Origin: Rhizobiaceae bacterium
GTDB lineage: Bacteria > Pseudomonadota > Alphaproteobacteria > Rhizobiales > Rhizobiaceae
Direction of reading: 5' to 3'
DNA: 64,000 nucleotides
Assembly: GCA_028279875.1 (NCBI GenBank)
Contig: JANQMU010000083.1
Location: forward strand, 1-64,000
Below the pieces are notes generated by a model that saw only the letters and a list, made by a program, of their open reading frames with translations, searched no databases and was not told where the DNA came from. Each line of letters starts with the position of its first letter. Positions within the stretch are counted from its first letter, which is position 1. This document shows positions 40,852 through 49,682 of the stretch, one piece after another. Made by a program: the position numbers and the translations under genes.

Positions 40852-41640
40852 TCACCCTTCCAGATCGCCTTCCTCGGAAGCCGGGCGCCTCGCGACCAAC
40901 ATAAACCGCCCGCGGCTGAAGGACAGCAATGAAAGGCGCTCGGCCCAGCTGGCGTGCCCGAGTTGCGCACGTGCCACCGCACGGATGGTATGGAACGACG
41001 GCTTTGCGAAGCCGGCCGCGACCAGTCGCGGGGTAAGGTCCGCAGGGGTCAGACTGTCGCGGAACGGCAGTTGCTCGAGCATCGAGGTGAAGTCCTGCTC
41101 GCTCACCTCCACGGCCCGGCCCAGGCGCGCCGACAGTTTGCGCAGGATCCGGGCGAAGCGTGTGGGCTGCATCCAGTTGCTTTCGAAGGCGACGACGGTG
41201 CCGCCGGGCTTCAATACCCGAAACCATTCGGCGAAGGCGGTGTCTGGATCGGTCAGTGTCCAAATGAGATTGCGACAGATGATGCCATCGAACCCGGCAT
41301 CGGGCAGAGTCAGTCGTTCGGTGTCGCCCTGGAGAAACCCCGCATCCGGGTCGCCCGAGTGCTTGGCGCGCGCAATCTCGACCATGCGTTCCGAAAGGTC
41401 CACGCCGGTGACACGGCAGCCGAGGCGGCGCAGCAGGCGTGTCACTTCGCCCGTGCCGCTGGCTGCGTCCAGTATCTCGCCGCCGACGAGACCGGGCGCG
41501 TGACGGCGGATCAGACGCTCATAGGCGGCAAACTCGCCCTCGCTGCGGATGCGGTGACCGGGCGAGCCATCGAAACCGTCCGCCCGCGCCGTCCAATAGG
41601 CGCGCACCTGTTCCTTCAGATCAAAGTTCTGGAGCGTCAT
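40852..41640 (-). CDS. Class I SAM-dependent methyltransferase in the ABC operon
   Basis: 262 residues. Rossmann-type methyltransferase: ILDAASGTGEVTRLLRRLG (motif I), VTGVDLSERMVEIARAKH (motif II with acidic Asp), LPDAGFDGIICRNLIWTL and RVLKPGGTVVAFE. It is the last of seven coupled genes; its ATG overlaps the stop of the EamA gene (ATGA). In a metallophore or natural-product setting it would methylate the small molecule handled by the transporters. Substrate unknown. Confidence 0.85.
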   Translation of the reverse strand: MTLQNFDLKEQVRAYWTARADGFDGSPGHRIRSEGEFAAYERLIRRHAPGLVGGEILDAASGTGEVTRLLRRLGCRVTGVDLSERMVEIARAKHSGDPDAGFLQGDTERLTLPDAGFDGIICRNLIWTLTDPDTAFAEWFRVLKPGGTVVAFESNWMQPTRFARILRKLSARLGRAVEVSEQDFTSMLEQLPFRDSLTPADLTPRLVAAGFAKPSFHTIRAVARAQLGHASWAERLSLLSFSRGRFMLVARRPASEEGDLEG

Positions 41641-42548
41641 GCGGTTCTCCTTCGACGTGGTAGGCCCTCCATCGCCGCGAGGGCCGCCCCGGCCAGGACC
41701 ATGGGCAAGGCGAGCACAAAGGCGGGTGCGATGGACAGGCTAAAAATCAGGAGGTCGGCGAGGACCAGCCATATGATGGCGATATATTCGAAGGGCGCGA
41801 GGCGCGAAGCTTCGGCATTGCGGAAGGCCAGGGTCATGGCGATATGCGCCATGCCGCCGAACAGGCCCGAAAGGATGAGCAGCAAAATGGTCTCGCCGTT
41901 CGGCATGACCCAACCCCAGGGCAGCGTGGCAACGCCACCCAACATGGAGACGACGACGAAATAGAAGGCAATCGCTCCGGGGCTTTCTGTGCGGTTGAGC
42001 GAGCGCACCATGATGAGTGCGAAGGCCGTCAACACGGCCATTGCGAGCCCATAGCCATAGCCCGCGAGCCTGCGCGCGTCCGTCTCTTCCTGTCCAAGTT
42101 CGGGCCAGACCAGAACCAGAACACCCGCGAGGCCCAGGGCAACGCCGCCAATGCGCCAGGGCGTCAGCCGTTCAGCCAGGATCATCGCCCCGGCCAGCGC
42201 CGTGAACAGGGGAGCAAGGTGGCCGATAAGCGAAGCTTCAGCCACCGGCAGCCGCGCAATGGAGGCGAAGGAGGCGAACATCGCCAGCGCCCCGAAGCCG
42301 GAGCGCAGCAAGTGTCCGAAAGGTCTCCGCGTTCTCAATCCAACTGGAAACTCGGCCCGCAGCCACAGGAAAATGACGAGTGGGATGAGCGCAAAGAAAG
42401 AGCGGAAGAAGACCACCTGCCCAAGAGGGACATCGAGGCTGACCCCCTTGATGCAGACGACCATGGCAGCGAAGAAAAACCCCGACACAATACGCAGAGC
42501 GATTCCGAGAGCGGGTCGTTCGGCGGATTGCGTGGCGGCAAGGGTCAC
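41637..42548 (-). CDS. EamA/DMT family transporter in the ABC operon
   Basis: 303 residues from a GTG start at 42548 that overlaps the previous stop (GTGA). About ten membrane segments in two EamA repeats: VSGFFFAAMVVCIKGVSLDVPLGQVVFFRSFFALIPL opens the first, GYGYGLAMAVLTAFALIMVRSL the second. DMT proteins of this group usually export amino-acid-like metabolites; EamA exporters also serve opine-type metallophores (CntI in Pseudomonas). A longer 516-codon reading upstream would cover the neighbouring permease in another frame and is rejected. Confidence 0.87.
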   Translation of the reverse strand: MTLAATQSAERPALGIALRIVSGFFFAAMVVCIKGVSLDVPLGQVVFFRSFFALIPLVIFLWLRAEFPVGLRTRRPFGHLLRSGFGALAMFASFASIARLPVAEASLIGHLAPLFTALAGAMILAERLTPWRIGGVALGLAGVLVLVWPELGQEETDARRLAGYGYGLAMAVLTAFALIMVRSLNRTESPGAIAFYFVVVSMLGGVATLPWGWVMPNGETILLLILSGLFGGMAHIAMTLAFRNAEASRLAPFEYIAIIWLVLADLLIFSLSIAPAFVLALPMVLAGAALAAMEGLPRRRRTA

Positions 42549-43339
42549 GCGGCTCGCTCCTGCTGCGCGAGGCGGTCGCGCAACGCGTCGCCGGCAAGGT
42601 TTATGGCGAGCACTGTTGCTACGATGGTCAGCCCGGGCCAAATCATCAGAAGCGGGGTCGAGCGCAGATGCACGCGTGCATCGAGCAGCATTGTGCCCCA
42701 TTCCGGCGTTGGTGGCTGCACCCCGAAGCCGAGGAATCCGAGCGCCGATATGCCGAGGATCGCACGGGCGAACATGCCGGTCCAGACCACGACAAGCGAC
42801 GGCGTCAGCGCAGGCAGGTAGTGCCAGCGCCCGATGGCGACCGGCGACAGGCCGGCGAGGCGCGCCTGGATCACGTGGCCGCGGCTGCCAAGGGACAGCC
42901 CGATCCCGCGCGCGACCCGCGCGTAGCGCATCCAGCCCGTGACGGTCAGCGCGAAGATCAGGCTGCCGGTGCCCGCACCGAGAACACCGGCGATGACCAC
43001 CGCGGCCACAAGGTCGGGAAAGGCGAGGAAGCTGTCGGTCGCCCGCATGAAGATCCAGTCGAAAAAGCGCCCGCCCATCGCGGAGACGAGCCCGATGACG
43101 GTGCCCGCAATCAACCCGACCACGGAGACGAGGAACGCCAGCCCCAGCGACCAGCTGGCACCGTGCAGCAGGCGCGACAGCACGCATCGGCCCATCGCAT
43201 CGGTACCGAGCGGGTAATGCCCGCCCGGCGGCGCGAGACGGTTCGGAATGTCGATGGCGGTCGGATCATGCGGTGCCAATGCAGGCCCGAACACGGCCAA
43301 CAGGCCAAGGACGAGCGTCAGGATAAACACGCTACGCAT
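42545..43339 (-). CDS. ABC transporter permease (DppC/NikC/CntC-type)
   Basis: 264 residues with about six membrane segments. HDPTAIDIPNRLAPPGGHYPLGTDAMGRCVLSRLLHGASWSL is the conserved periplasmic start of DppC-type permeases, and the EAA-like loop is ARVARGIGLSLGSRGHVIQARLAGLSP. The PEWGTMLLDARVHLR C-terminal element is also typical. It overlaps the partner permease by 8 bp. Confidence 0.9.
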   Translation of the reverse strand: MRSVFILTLVLGLLAVFGPALAPHDPTAIDIPNRLAPPGGHYPLGTDAMGRCVLSRLLHGASWSLGLAFLVSVVGLIAGTVIGLVSAMGGRFFDWIFMRATDSFLAFPDLVAAVVIAGVLGAGTGSLIFALTVTGWMRYARVARGIGLSLGSRGHVIQARLAGLSPVAIGRWHYLPALTPSLVVVWTGMFARAILGISALGFLGFGVQPPTPEWGTMLLDARVHLRSTPLLMIWPGLTIVATVLAINLAGDALRDRLAQQERAA

Positions 43340-44267
43340 CGCGGCCCCCGGTCCTGGGGTCGATCAGCCGGTAGCTGAGGTCGATCAGCAGATTGACGGA
43401 AACGAACAGAAGCGCCGTCAGGATCACAACAGCCTGCACCTTCGGGAAGTCCCGCGCCGCGATGGCCTGAACCAGAAATGCACCGAGCCCCGGCTTTGCG
43501 AAGATCACTTCGACCATAACAGCGCCTTCCAGAAGGAAAGCGAGTTCCAGCCCCAGAACCGTCACGACGGGGATCGCAGCGTGCGGGACCACGTGGTCGC
43601 GTCCGATTCGGCCCGGTGCGACGCCGCGCCGGGCAAGCGCGGGCAGGAAGGGATGCCCTCGCGCTTCCAGCAGGCCGGAGCGAAGGATACGCGTGAGCGA
43701 TGCCGCGACGCCGAGGCCAAGCGTCATGGCAGGAAGAACCATATGGGCCAGCGTTCCGGTACCCATGGCCGGCAACAGGCGAAGCTGCACCGCAAAGAGA
43801 AGGATCAAAAGGAGTCCCAGCCAATAGGCCGGCATGGCCGCGCCGACCGAGGCGACAGCCACGGCGCATCGGTCAAGCCAGCCGCCGGGGCGCCGTGTCG
43901 CCAGAATGGCAAGCGGCACCGAAAGACCGAGCCCGATGGCCAGCCCGGCGAGCGCCAGCGGTACGGTCAGCGAGATGGCGGCCCAAAGATCGGGCCAGAT
44001 CGGCCGACCGCTGACGGATGAATTCCCGAAATCTCCCGCAAAGATCGGCGTGATCCAATGCAGGAAGGCAGGCCAGAAGCCCGCATCAAGCCCCGCCTCG
44101 GCGCGGATCTGCGCAACAACCTCTTCGGGCACGACACTGTCGAAACGCGCCACGGCGATGACAAGTGCCGGATCTCCAGGGGCGTGCCACAGGAGCGCGA
44201 ATGTGACGAGCGCGGTCCCGGCCAGCACGACGACCGCCCGCAGAGCCACCTGGGCAATGGACATCAT
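43332..44267 (-). CDS. ABC transporter permease (DppB/NikB/CntB-type)
   Basis: 311 residues. ALVTFALLWHAPGDPALVIA near the N-terminus, FLHWITPIFAGDFGNSSVSGRPI (DFG-x-S as in DppB) and a C-terminal EAA-like LTRILRSGLLEARGHPFLPALARRGVAPGRI then GAVMVEVIFAKPGLG. Six membrane segments. Its ATG at 44267 overlaps the stop of the ATPase gene. Confidence 0.9.
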   Translation of the reverse strand: MMSIAQVALRAVVVLAGTALVTFALLWHAPGDPALVIAVARFDSVVPEEVVAQIRAEAGLDAGFWPAFLHWITPIFAGDFGNSSVSGRPIWPDLWAAISLTVPLALAGLAIGLGLSVPLAILATRRPGGWLDRCAVAVASVGAAMPAYWLGLLLILLFAVQLRLLPAMGTGTLAHMVLPAMTLGLGVAASLTRILRSGLLEARGHPFLPALARRGVAPGRIGRDHVVPHAAIPVVTVLGLELAFLLEGAVMVEVIFAKPGLGAFLVQAIAARDFPKVQAVVILTALLFVSVNLLIDLSYRLIDPRTGGRDA

Positions 44268-44989
44268 GCCACCCGCTCCAGAGCCCCGAGGGCCAGCGCG
44301 GCGTCGCATAGCGCGCAGCCATAATCGGTCTGGGGTGCCCGGAAAAAACTGTCCGCCGGGGCCGTTTCCACGATACGGCCATCGCGCAGGATCACCACTT
44401 CATCGGCATGGGCAGCCGCATAGCCGAGGTCGTGGGTGACGACGAGGGCGGCAAAGCCCTCTTCGCGTTGTAGGGCCGAGATCAGGCCCGCAGTATGTTT
44501 CTGGGTCACGGCATCGAGGGCGGAAAGCGGTTCGTCGAAGAGGACCAGCGGCGTACCGGCGATCAGTGCCCTCAGAATGCCAACCCGTTGCGCCTGTCCG
44601 ATGGAGACCTCATGGGGCTGCCGGTCGAGCAGGCCGGGATCGAGTTCCAGACCCTCGCACAGCCGGTCGATCCTGCCCTTTGGCAGCGTCATTCGGCGTG
44701 CGCGGATAGGCTCCATGACCGCCCGCCTAAGGCTGAGTGCAGGATTGAAGGCCGCGCGTGGCTCCTGCATCACGAGTGAGGGACGTGCGGTGCGCAGGTC
44801 CTCGCCCTTCCACGTTACCCGCCCGGACAGCGGCCTGATCAGCCCGAGAACGGCGCCGATCAGCGTCGATTTTCCGGCACCGCTTTCGCCGATCACGGCC
44901 AGTGTCCGACCCGGCGCTATGGCAAGATCCACGCTCTCCAACACACGGCGGCCGCCGCGCGCCACCGTCAGCGCCTCGACCCTCAGCAA
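44264..44989 (-). CDS. ABC transporter ATP-binding protein (DppF/NikE/CntF-type)
   Basis: 241 residues, about 60-80 shorter than Opp/Dpp ATPases, a size seen in Nik/Cnt systems. Walker A GESGAGKST, Q-loop VMQEPRAAFNP, signature VSIGQAQR (usual LSGGQxQR with Ile for Gly), Walker B LVLFDEP and switch His in VVTHDLGY. No C-terminal oligopeptide-type extension. Confidence 0.9.
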   Translation of the reverse strand: MLRVEALTVARGGRRVLESVDLAIAPGRTLAVIGESGAGKSTLIGAVLGLIRPLSGRVTWKGEDLRTARPSLVMQEPRAAFNPALSLRRAVMEPIRARRMTLPKGRIDRLCEGLELDPGLLDRQPHEVSIGQAQRVGILRALIAGTPLVLFDEPLSALDAVTQKHTAGLISALQREEGFAALVVTHDLGYAAAHADEVVILRDGRIVETAPADSFFRAPQTDYGCALCDAALALGALERVA

Positions 44990-45666
44990 GGCAGGACAGC
45001 CCAGTTGCGATGGGCGACGAGCGCCTGAGCAGCGGACGATGCGGGTCGGGACAACAGCTTCGCGGTCGCCACATCCTCGACGATGCGCCCGGCCTCAAGC
45101 ACCCAAATCCGCTCAGCCCGCTTTGCCGCCAGCCCGAGGTCGTGAGTGATGAGCAGTATTGCCATATCGGTGGCTGCAAGGTGGCGATCGACCAGGTCCA
45201 TTGTCGCCGCCGCGATGACCGGGTCGAGCGCTGAAGTCGGCTCATCGAGGATCAGCAGCTTCGGTGCGCCGATCAGCGCCAAGGCGATCACGAAGCGCTG
45301 CTGCATACCGCGGCTCCAGCCCCAGGGGCGGGTCTTGAGGTCGGCGTCGGGCAAACCGAGAGCGGCCAGCAACTCCGATTGACGCGCGGGATCGGGGGGA
45401 CGTCCGAGGGCCTGTTCCGCCTCGCGCCAGTGGAATCGGAGCGTCCTGAGCGGGTCGAGTGCCTCATCGGGGCTTTGTGGCACATGAGCCACCACCCCGC
45501 CACGACCGCCGAAGCGGTCGATGAGCGCATGCCCCAAGGTCGATTTGCCGGAACCGGAGGGGCCGACAAGCGCAATGCGCTCGCCTGCCCCGATGGTCAG
45601 ATCGGTCGGGTGCAGGATCGTGCGGCCTGCCCGCGTCGCGGACAGGCTCTTGACATGCAGGTTCAC
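44983..45666 (-). CDS. ABC transporter ATP-binding protein (DppD/NikD/CntD-type)
   Basis: 227 residues. Walker A GPSGSGKST, Q-loop VPQSPDEALDP, signature WSRGMQQRF (degenerate LSGG), Walker B LLILDEPTSALDP, His switch LITHDLGLA. It starts one base after the solute-binding protein's stop and overlaps the second ATPase by 7 bp. Both ATPases have an unorthodox signature motif, which in such pairs leaves at least one degenerate ATP site. Confidence 0.9.
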   Translation of the reverse strand: MNLHVKSLSATRAGRTILHPTDLTIGAGERIALVGPSGSGKSTLGHALIDRFGGRGGVVAHVPQSPDEALDPLRTLRFHWREAEQALGRPPDPARQSELLAALGLPDADLKTRPWGWSRGMQQRFVIALALIGAPKLLILDEPTSALDPVIAAATMDLVDRHLAATDMAILLITHDLGLAAKRAERIWVLEAGRIVEDVATAKLLSRPASSAAQALVAHRNWAVLPC

Positions 45667-45667
45667 G

Positions 45668-47191
45668 TCAATCCGCCCAGCGGATCTCGGGCGTCATCCA
45701 GTATGTCATAGCAGGATGAACGACGAACCCTTCGAGGCTGGGTCGCGCCACGGTCACCTGCGAGGCATGGAACACCGGAATGAGTGGCGCGTCCTCGGCA
45801 ATAATCGCCTGAACACGCTCGTAGATCGCCTGCCGCGCGGCGGGATCGAAGGTTTGCGTCCCATCGGCAAGGAGCGCGTCGAGGTCGGGGTTGGAGTAAC
45901 CGCCGATATTGCTGTCAGCCTCGCTGTGCAGCACCGCCCCGGGGAAGTAGGCGGGGTCGCCCGACGGCGCGATACCCCAGGCTTGCAGATGCAAGTCCGC
46001 CGCCCCCGAGGCGATGGCATCGTTGTTGGCGCCCCATTCACCTATGGACACCCTCGCGTCGATGCCGATCGCCGATAGATAGGCCTGGATCAACTCGGCC
46101 GTCGGCGGCAGCGCCGCGCGGGAGGAATAGGTGACGATATCGATGCGGAGCGGCTCGCCGTCCAGCATCCATCGCCCGCCGTCCTTCACCGCGCCGGCCT
46201 CGGCCAACAGGGCTTCTGCTGCAGCCGGGTCGTAGGTCGGCGTGATGTCGGCAGCCCAGGGCATCAAAGCGGGGTAGATCGTGCCCGCCGGTACGCCGCC
46301 CACGCCCGACAGCGTCGCATCGACGATACCCTGCCGGTCGATAGCGAGCGAAACCGCGCGGCGGATACGGGGATCGGCCAACGGTCCGTTTGTGGCGTCG
46401 ATGTCGAGCCAATAAAGCTGGACAGTTGCTGCGGTAAGCCCCTGGGCATCCGCGTCCGTGATCCGGGCAAAATCGGCCTCTGGATAGTTTATCACCAAGT
46501 CTACGTCCCCAGCCTCGAACGCAAGCGCCGCCGCCGCAGGGTCGGGCACGGCCAGGGTCCGAACTTCCGCAATAGCCGGCGCACCGTCGCGATAACTCCG
46601 GTTGGCTTCCACGCGGTAAAGCTGGTCCGGCACCGCCTCACGGAAGATGAACGGGCCAGTTGCGTTTATCGGATAATCCGGCGAAGGCGTGCCGAGGATC
46701 GCCACACCCGGCTCAGTCAGAATCCAGGGAAAGGCAGCATTGGGTTCGGTGGTGCGAAAGATCACCACGCGGTCGCCGTCGGCCTTCATTTCGGCGATGC
46801 CGAGGAGACCCGCGTTGCGCGGATTATGAAACTCGGACCCTTCGTCGAGGATCGGGGCGATACTGTCGACGACGGTCTGAGCAGTCACTGGGCTGCCGTC
46901 ATGGAACGTGACGCCCTCCCGCAGGGTCATGCGCCAGGTCGTGCCGTCCACCTGCTCCAGAGCTTCGGCGAGACGCGGGTGGAGTTCCATCTCCGGCGTG
47001 AGGCCCATCAGCGTCTCGGTCACGCCGGCCTGATTGGACAGCCAGCCATTATACCGGATACGCGGATCGGGCACTTCCGCGGTCGGGCCGCTCAGATAGG
47101 CAATGGTCAGACTGCCTTCCTGCGCTGCGCCAGGCTGCACCAGGGGCATGGCAAGGGCCGCGAGTGCGGCAATTGCTAGGGATCGCAACAT
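45668..47191 (-). CDS. Periplasmic solute-binding protein, family 5 (NikA/CntA/DppA-like)
   Basis: 507 residues with a signal peptide about 1-23 (IAALAALAMPLVQPGAAQ). Family 5 landmarks: WLSNQAGVTETLMGLTPEMELHPRLAEALEQVDGTTWRMTLREGVTFHDGSPVTAQTVVDSI, then LYWLDIDATNGPLADPRIRRAVSLAIDRQGIVD and GRWMLDGEPLRIDIVTYSSR. Similar proteins bind peptides, Ni-chelates or opine metallophores. First gene of a seven-gene operon that also holds an exporter and a methyltransferase, and it lies behind a Zur-like box at 47208. Confidence 0.92.
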   Translation of the reverse strand: MLRSLAIAALAALAMPLVQPGAAQEGSLTIAYLSGPTAEVPDPRIRYNGWLSNQAGVTETLMGLTPEMELHPRLAEALEQVDGTTWRMTLREGVTFHDGSPVTAQTVVDSIAPILDEGSEFHNPRNAGLLGIAEMKADGDRVVIFRTTEPNAAFPWILTEPGVAILGTPSPDYPINATGPFIFREAVPDQLYRVEANRSYRDGAPAIAEVRTLAVPDPAAAALAFEAGDVDLVINYPEADFARITDADAQGLTAATVQLYWLDIDATNGPLADPRIRRAVSLAIDRQGIVDATLSGVGGVPAGTIYPALMPWAADITPTYDPAAAEALLAEAGAVKDGGRWMLDGEPLRIDIVTYSSRAALPPTAELIQAYLSAIGIDARVSIGEWGANNDAIASGAADLHLQAWGIAPSGDPAYFPGAVLHSEADSNIGGYSNPDLDALLADGTQTFDPAARQAIYERVQAIIAEDAPLIPVFHASQVTVARPSLEGFVVHPAMTYWMTPEIRWAD

Positions 47192-47207
47192 TATGATGAT
47201 TCTCCGT

Positions 47208-47225
47208 GTAATGTTATGACGTAAC
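47208..47225. promoter_or_regulatory. Zur-like box upstream of the ABC/EamA/methyltransferase operon
   Basis: GTAATGTTATGACGTAAC, 17 bp before the solute-binding-protein ATG. Against the palindrome GTAATGTTATAACATTAC, my recollection of an alphaproteobacterial Zur-type site, 15 of 18 positions agree. A second similar site precedes the COG0523 operon at 58781. No zur gene is in the window. Confidence 0.45.
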
Positions 47226-47513
47226 GTCGCAAAAGTCGGATCATTCGTGAAGTGGAATTCTGACTATTTTTCTCGACTTATTGCCGCAGGCTTTAACGGC
47301 GATGGTTTGCCAATGGCCGGCGCACGTGGTTTCGGTGTCGCCCATCTGCCGGGAACACGGTGCCCATGTAACCAGCAGGTGTCCGTCACCCCCGACCTCG
47401 CGTGCGTTCATGCACAGCGCAGCGAAGGTCCGAACCACGCCCGGAAGATCCGGGCTGAGCCCGAAATTAAAGATGTTGCGTCTTGTTTGAACGGCTGCTT
47501 CGGTGTCTTTTCA
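47226..47513. other. 288-bp intergenic stretch with repeat copy D
   Basis: No gene recognised; contains the longest copy of the dispersed repeat (47400-47491). Confidence 0.45.
47400..47491 (+). repeat. Dispersed intergenic repeat, copy D (longest)
   Basis: Left half GCGTGCGTTCATGCACAGCG then CAGCGAAGGTCCGAACC; right half GGGCTGAGCCCGAAATTAAA then GATGTTGCGTCTTGTTTGAA. It joins the left motif of copies A, B, E and F with the right motif of copies C and F, and so defines the whole unit of about 90 bp. Confidence 0.65.
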
Positions 47514-47951
47514 TCACTCGGCCAAACCGAGATTAACCGTGACAAGCTCGGGATTGCTCGCATCGTAGACATCAAAATCGGCAAGGTATGCCCTGTTGTG
47601 ATCGCCCTTCCAGATCGCCTGCCATTGCGCGATCAGTGTCTGTGGCTGCGGGCCTTCCGCCTTGAAGAGCGCGAGCTTCTGTTCGGGCACTTCTGCGCGA
47701 TGCAGGTCTTTTGGTGTCTCCAGGCTTGCCGGAACGCGAAAGCCAACCGTCATCCGGTAGGGTTCCATGAAGTCTCCGTCATACTCATGGTACACGCAAT
47801 ACACTTCATCCAATGTCTCAGCCCCGATTTCAGCGCGGATATCACGGGCCCGGAAGGCCTCCCAAAGTGTGCCGATCGCTGCTGGATCATCATTTCGGAC
47901 ACGCTCCGACATACCGATGACGACGAAACTCTCTCCTTGTTGTATCCGCAT
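47514..47951 (-). CDS. GyrI-like small-molecule-binding (AraC effector-binding) protein
   Basis: 145 residues. GESFVVIGMSERVRNDDPAAIGTLWEAFRARDI opens the SHS2/GyrI-like fold, EVYCVYHEYDGDFMEPYRMTVGFRVP is the central strand pair and QPQTLIAQWQAIWKGDHNRAYLADFDVYD the ending, where the Asp/Glu-lined pocket binds amphipathic ligands. Stand-alone members act as ligand sinks or gyrase inhibitors. Divergent from the Rrf2 gene. Confidence 0.83.
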   Translation of the reverse strand: MRIQQGESFVVIGMSERVRNDDPAAIGTLWEAFRARDIRAEIGAETLDEVYCVYHEYDGDFMEPYRMTVGFRVPASLETPKDLHRAEVPEQKLALFKAEGPQPQTLIAQWQAIWKGDHNRAYLADFDVYDASNPELVTVNLGLAE

Positions 47952-47989
47952 GATTTTCCTTCCAATCCAGAACCAAATCGCTAAACTAA

Positions 47990-48002
47990 GATAATTCTTA
48001 TC
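47990..48002. promoter_or_regulatory. Dyad between GyrI-like and Rrf2 genes
   Basis: GATAA and TTATC arms around TTC, 11 bp upstream of the Rrf2 ATG. Rrf2 regulators usually autoregulate at AT-rich dyads; this is the best candidate in the gap. Confidence 0.45.
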
Positions 48003-48012
48003 GGAGTTTATA

Positions 48013-48513
48013 ATGCAGCTATCGGAAACTGTCGAGTGGGGACTTCACGCCTGTTTGGCCCTTGCGATGATGCCCGACGGCGCGCGCATTCCTGCGCGCG
48101 CCCTGGCTGAATATCATGGAATCAAACCCAGCTATTTTTCGAAAGCGATGCAACGACTGGTCTCGGCTGGGATTGTCCGGTCGATTGAGGGACGATCAGG
48201 TGGACTGGCCATGGCCAGACCGGCTGAAGAAGTATCGCTTCTCCAGATCGTCCAGGCATTGGATGACAGCGGGGGCTTTTTCCGGTGCACCGAGATACGC
48301 CAGAAAGGCCCTTGTGCGGCCGCGTCAAAACACTACCGTGCTCCCTGTACCATCGCCCGTGTCATGCACAAGGCCGATGCGGCATGGCGGCGTGTGCTTT
48401 CCGAGACATCTTTGGCTGATCTCAGACATGCGACTACTCAGGAGCTCATACCCGGCGTCAGTGAAGCAACAGAGGCATGGCTCAAAGAAACCGGTGCCGT
48501 GCGAGGACTATGA
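48013..48513 (+). CDS. Rrf2 family regulator with three Cys
   Basis: 166 residues. Winged HTH MQLSETVEWGLHACLALAMM then IPARALAEYHGIKPSYFSKAMQRLVSAGIVRSIEGRSGGLAMARPAEEVSLLQIVQAL. The sensor segment carries Cys92, Cys101 and Cys112, the usual C-x8-C-x10-C layout that can hold a 2Fe-2S cluster in IscR/NsrR-type proteins or act as a thiol switch. Probable target is the divergent GyrI-like gene. Confidence 0.9.
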   Translation: MQLSETVEWGLHACLALAMMPDGARIPARALAEYHGIKPSYFSKAMQRLVSAGIVRSIEGRSGGLAMARPAEEVSLLQIVQALDDSGGFFRCTEIRQKGPCAAASKHYRAPCTIARVMHKADAAWRRVLSETSLADLRHATTQELIPGVSEATEAWLKETGAVRGL

Positions 48514-48610
48514 AGGCGCCCAAAGCCCCAACGATGGGATAAGTGCAAACCATCGATGCAGTTCTTTCATCTCGACCTGCACATGTTTCGGGTTCCAAGA
48601 CTGACCGCAT

Positions 48611-49516
48611 TCATTCACTGGACGGGCGGTAAACACCGCGTTCAATGTCCGTAATCAGTGAGACCTCTCGCGGGACCCACTCAAGGAATTCGCGTGTCCA
48701 GGCACTTGAAGCCGGCATGTCTGCCATTGCGAGAAAGGTGAGCCACTCAAAGTGCCCTTGAATATCGACATCGCCAGACTTGCCGACGACAGGAAGGCCG
48801 AGGCTTTTGCCCAGGGCTTCGGCAATGGTCCTGAAGGGTATCTCCTCTTCGGCGACGGCGTGATAGTGGACACCGCCTTCCCCTTTTTCGAGGGCGAGCC
48901 TGTATAGACGCGCCGCATCCAGCCGATGCACAGCGCACCACCGGTTTCGCCCCGGCTCCGCATACACGGACTCACCGTTCTGACGCGCCAGGTCTGCAAC
49001 AAAACGTATCATCCCCCGGTCATCTTCCCCGTGAACAGATGGCGCGAGACGGACCGCCGAAACCCTCACACCGCGTCGCGCCACTTCGCCCCCGGCATGC
49101 TCTGTCGCTGTACGCGGATTGACGGCAGCACCCGTCGGCGCCAGCATTTTCTCTGAGGAGATGCGGCCGTTTTCCAGCAGCGCCGTCCCGGAGGTGACCA
49201 GAAACAGCCGGTCCGAACCCGACAGCTCTTCCCCGATAGCCCGGATCACATCTGCGTCATGGGCGCAGTTCTGTTCGAAGCGCGAAAAGTCATGATCGAA
49301 ACCAAGATGGACAACAGCATCAGCCTGGGCGACCCCGGCCTTGACACTTTCCAGGTCGTCAAGGTTTCCGCGGTGGGGTCGCACCCCGGCATCTTCAAGC
49401 TTTTGGGCGGAGGTTTCGGATCGGGCAAGGCCCGAAATAGAATGCCCATGCGCGAGAAGTTCTTCGGCAACAGCCGAACCCACATAGCCCGATGCACCGG
49501 TCATGAAAACATGCAT
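48611..49516 (-). CDS. NAD(P)-dependent epimerase/dehydratase-like SDR
   Basis: 301 residues. Extended/atypical SDR: MTGASGYVGSAVAEELLAHGHSISGLARSE (TGASGYVG loop) and AVVHLGFDHDFSRFEQNC. In the usual Ser/Tyr region the read is LVTSGTALLENGRISSEKM, with no clear YxxxK, as in SDR_a5/NmrA-like reductases. Reductase or isomerase of unknown substrate. Divergent from an AraC regulator with a palindrome between them. Confidence 0.85.
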   Translation of the reverse strand: MHVFMTGASGYVGSAVAEELLAHGHSISGLARSETSAQKLEDAGVRPHRGNLDDLESVKAGVAQADAVVHLGFDHDFSRFEQNCAHDADVIRAIGEELSGSDRLFLVTSGTALLENGRISSEKMLAPTGAAVNPRTATEHAGGEVARRGVRVSAVRLAPSVHGEDDRGMIRFVADLARQNGESVYAEPGRNRWCAVHRLDAARLYRLALEKGEGGVHYHAVAEEEIPFRTIAEALGKSLGLPVVGKSGDVDIQGHFEWLTFLAMADMPASSAWTREFLEWVPREVSLITDIERGVYRPSSE

Positions 49517-49623
49517 GTACCTGTCCTTTGATTGCTGACGGCCACATATGCGGCGTTCCTGGCATTAAAGGATAGGCACGCTTTTGATACGAACAATGTG
49601 ATTTAGTCTTGTTTGATTTGGCG

Positions 49624-49640
49624 ATCGTATCATATACGAT
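49624..49640. promoter_or_regulatory. Palindrome between the SDR and AraC genes
   Basis: ATCGTAT and ATACGAT arms around CAT, 43 bp before the AraC start; a second GATACGA half-site lies about 40 bp away at 49584-49590. Candidate AraC regulatory sites. Confidence 0.45.
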
Positions 49641-49682
49641 GACAACAAAGCCATTCGGGCTAACGAAAGCGAGGCGACTTCC

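Noticed and set aside
42549..43187. Upstream extension of the EamA gene to 516 residues
   Set aside because: The extension is Arg-rich and out of frame over a clear DppC-type permease; a GTG start at 42548 coupled to the permease stop explains the data better.
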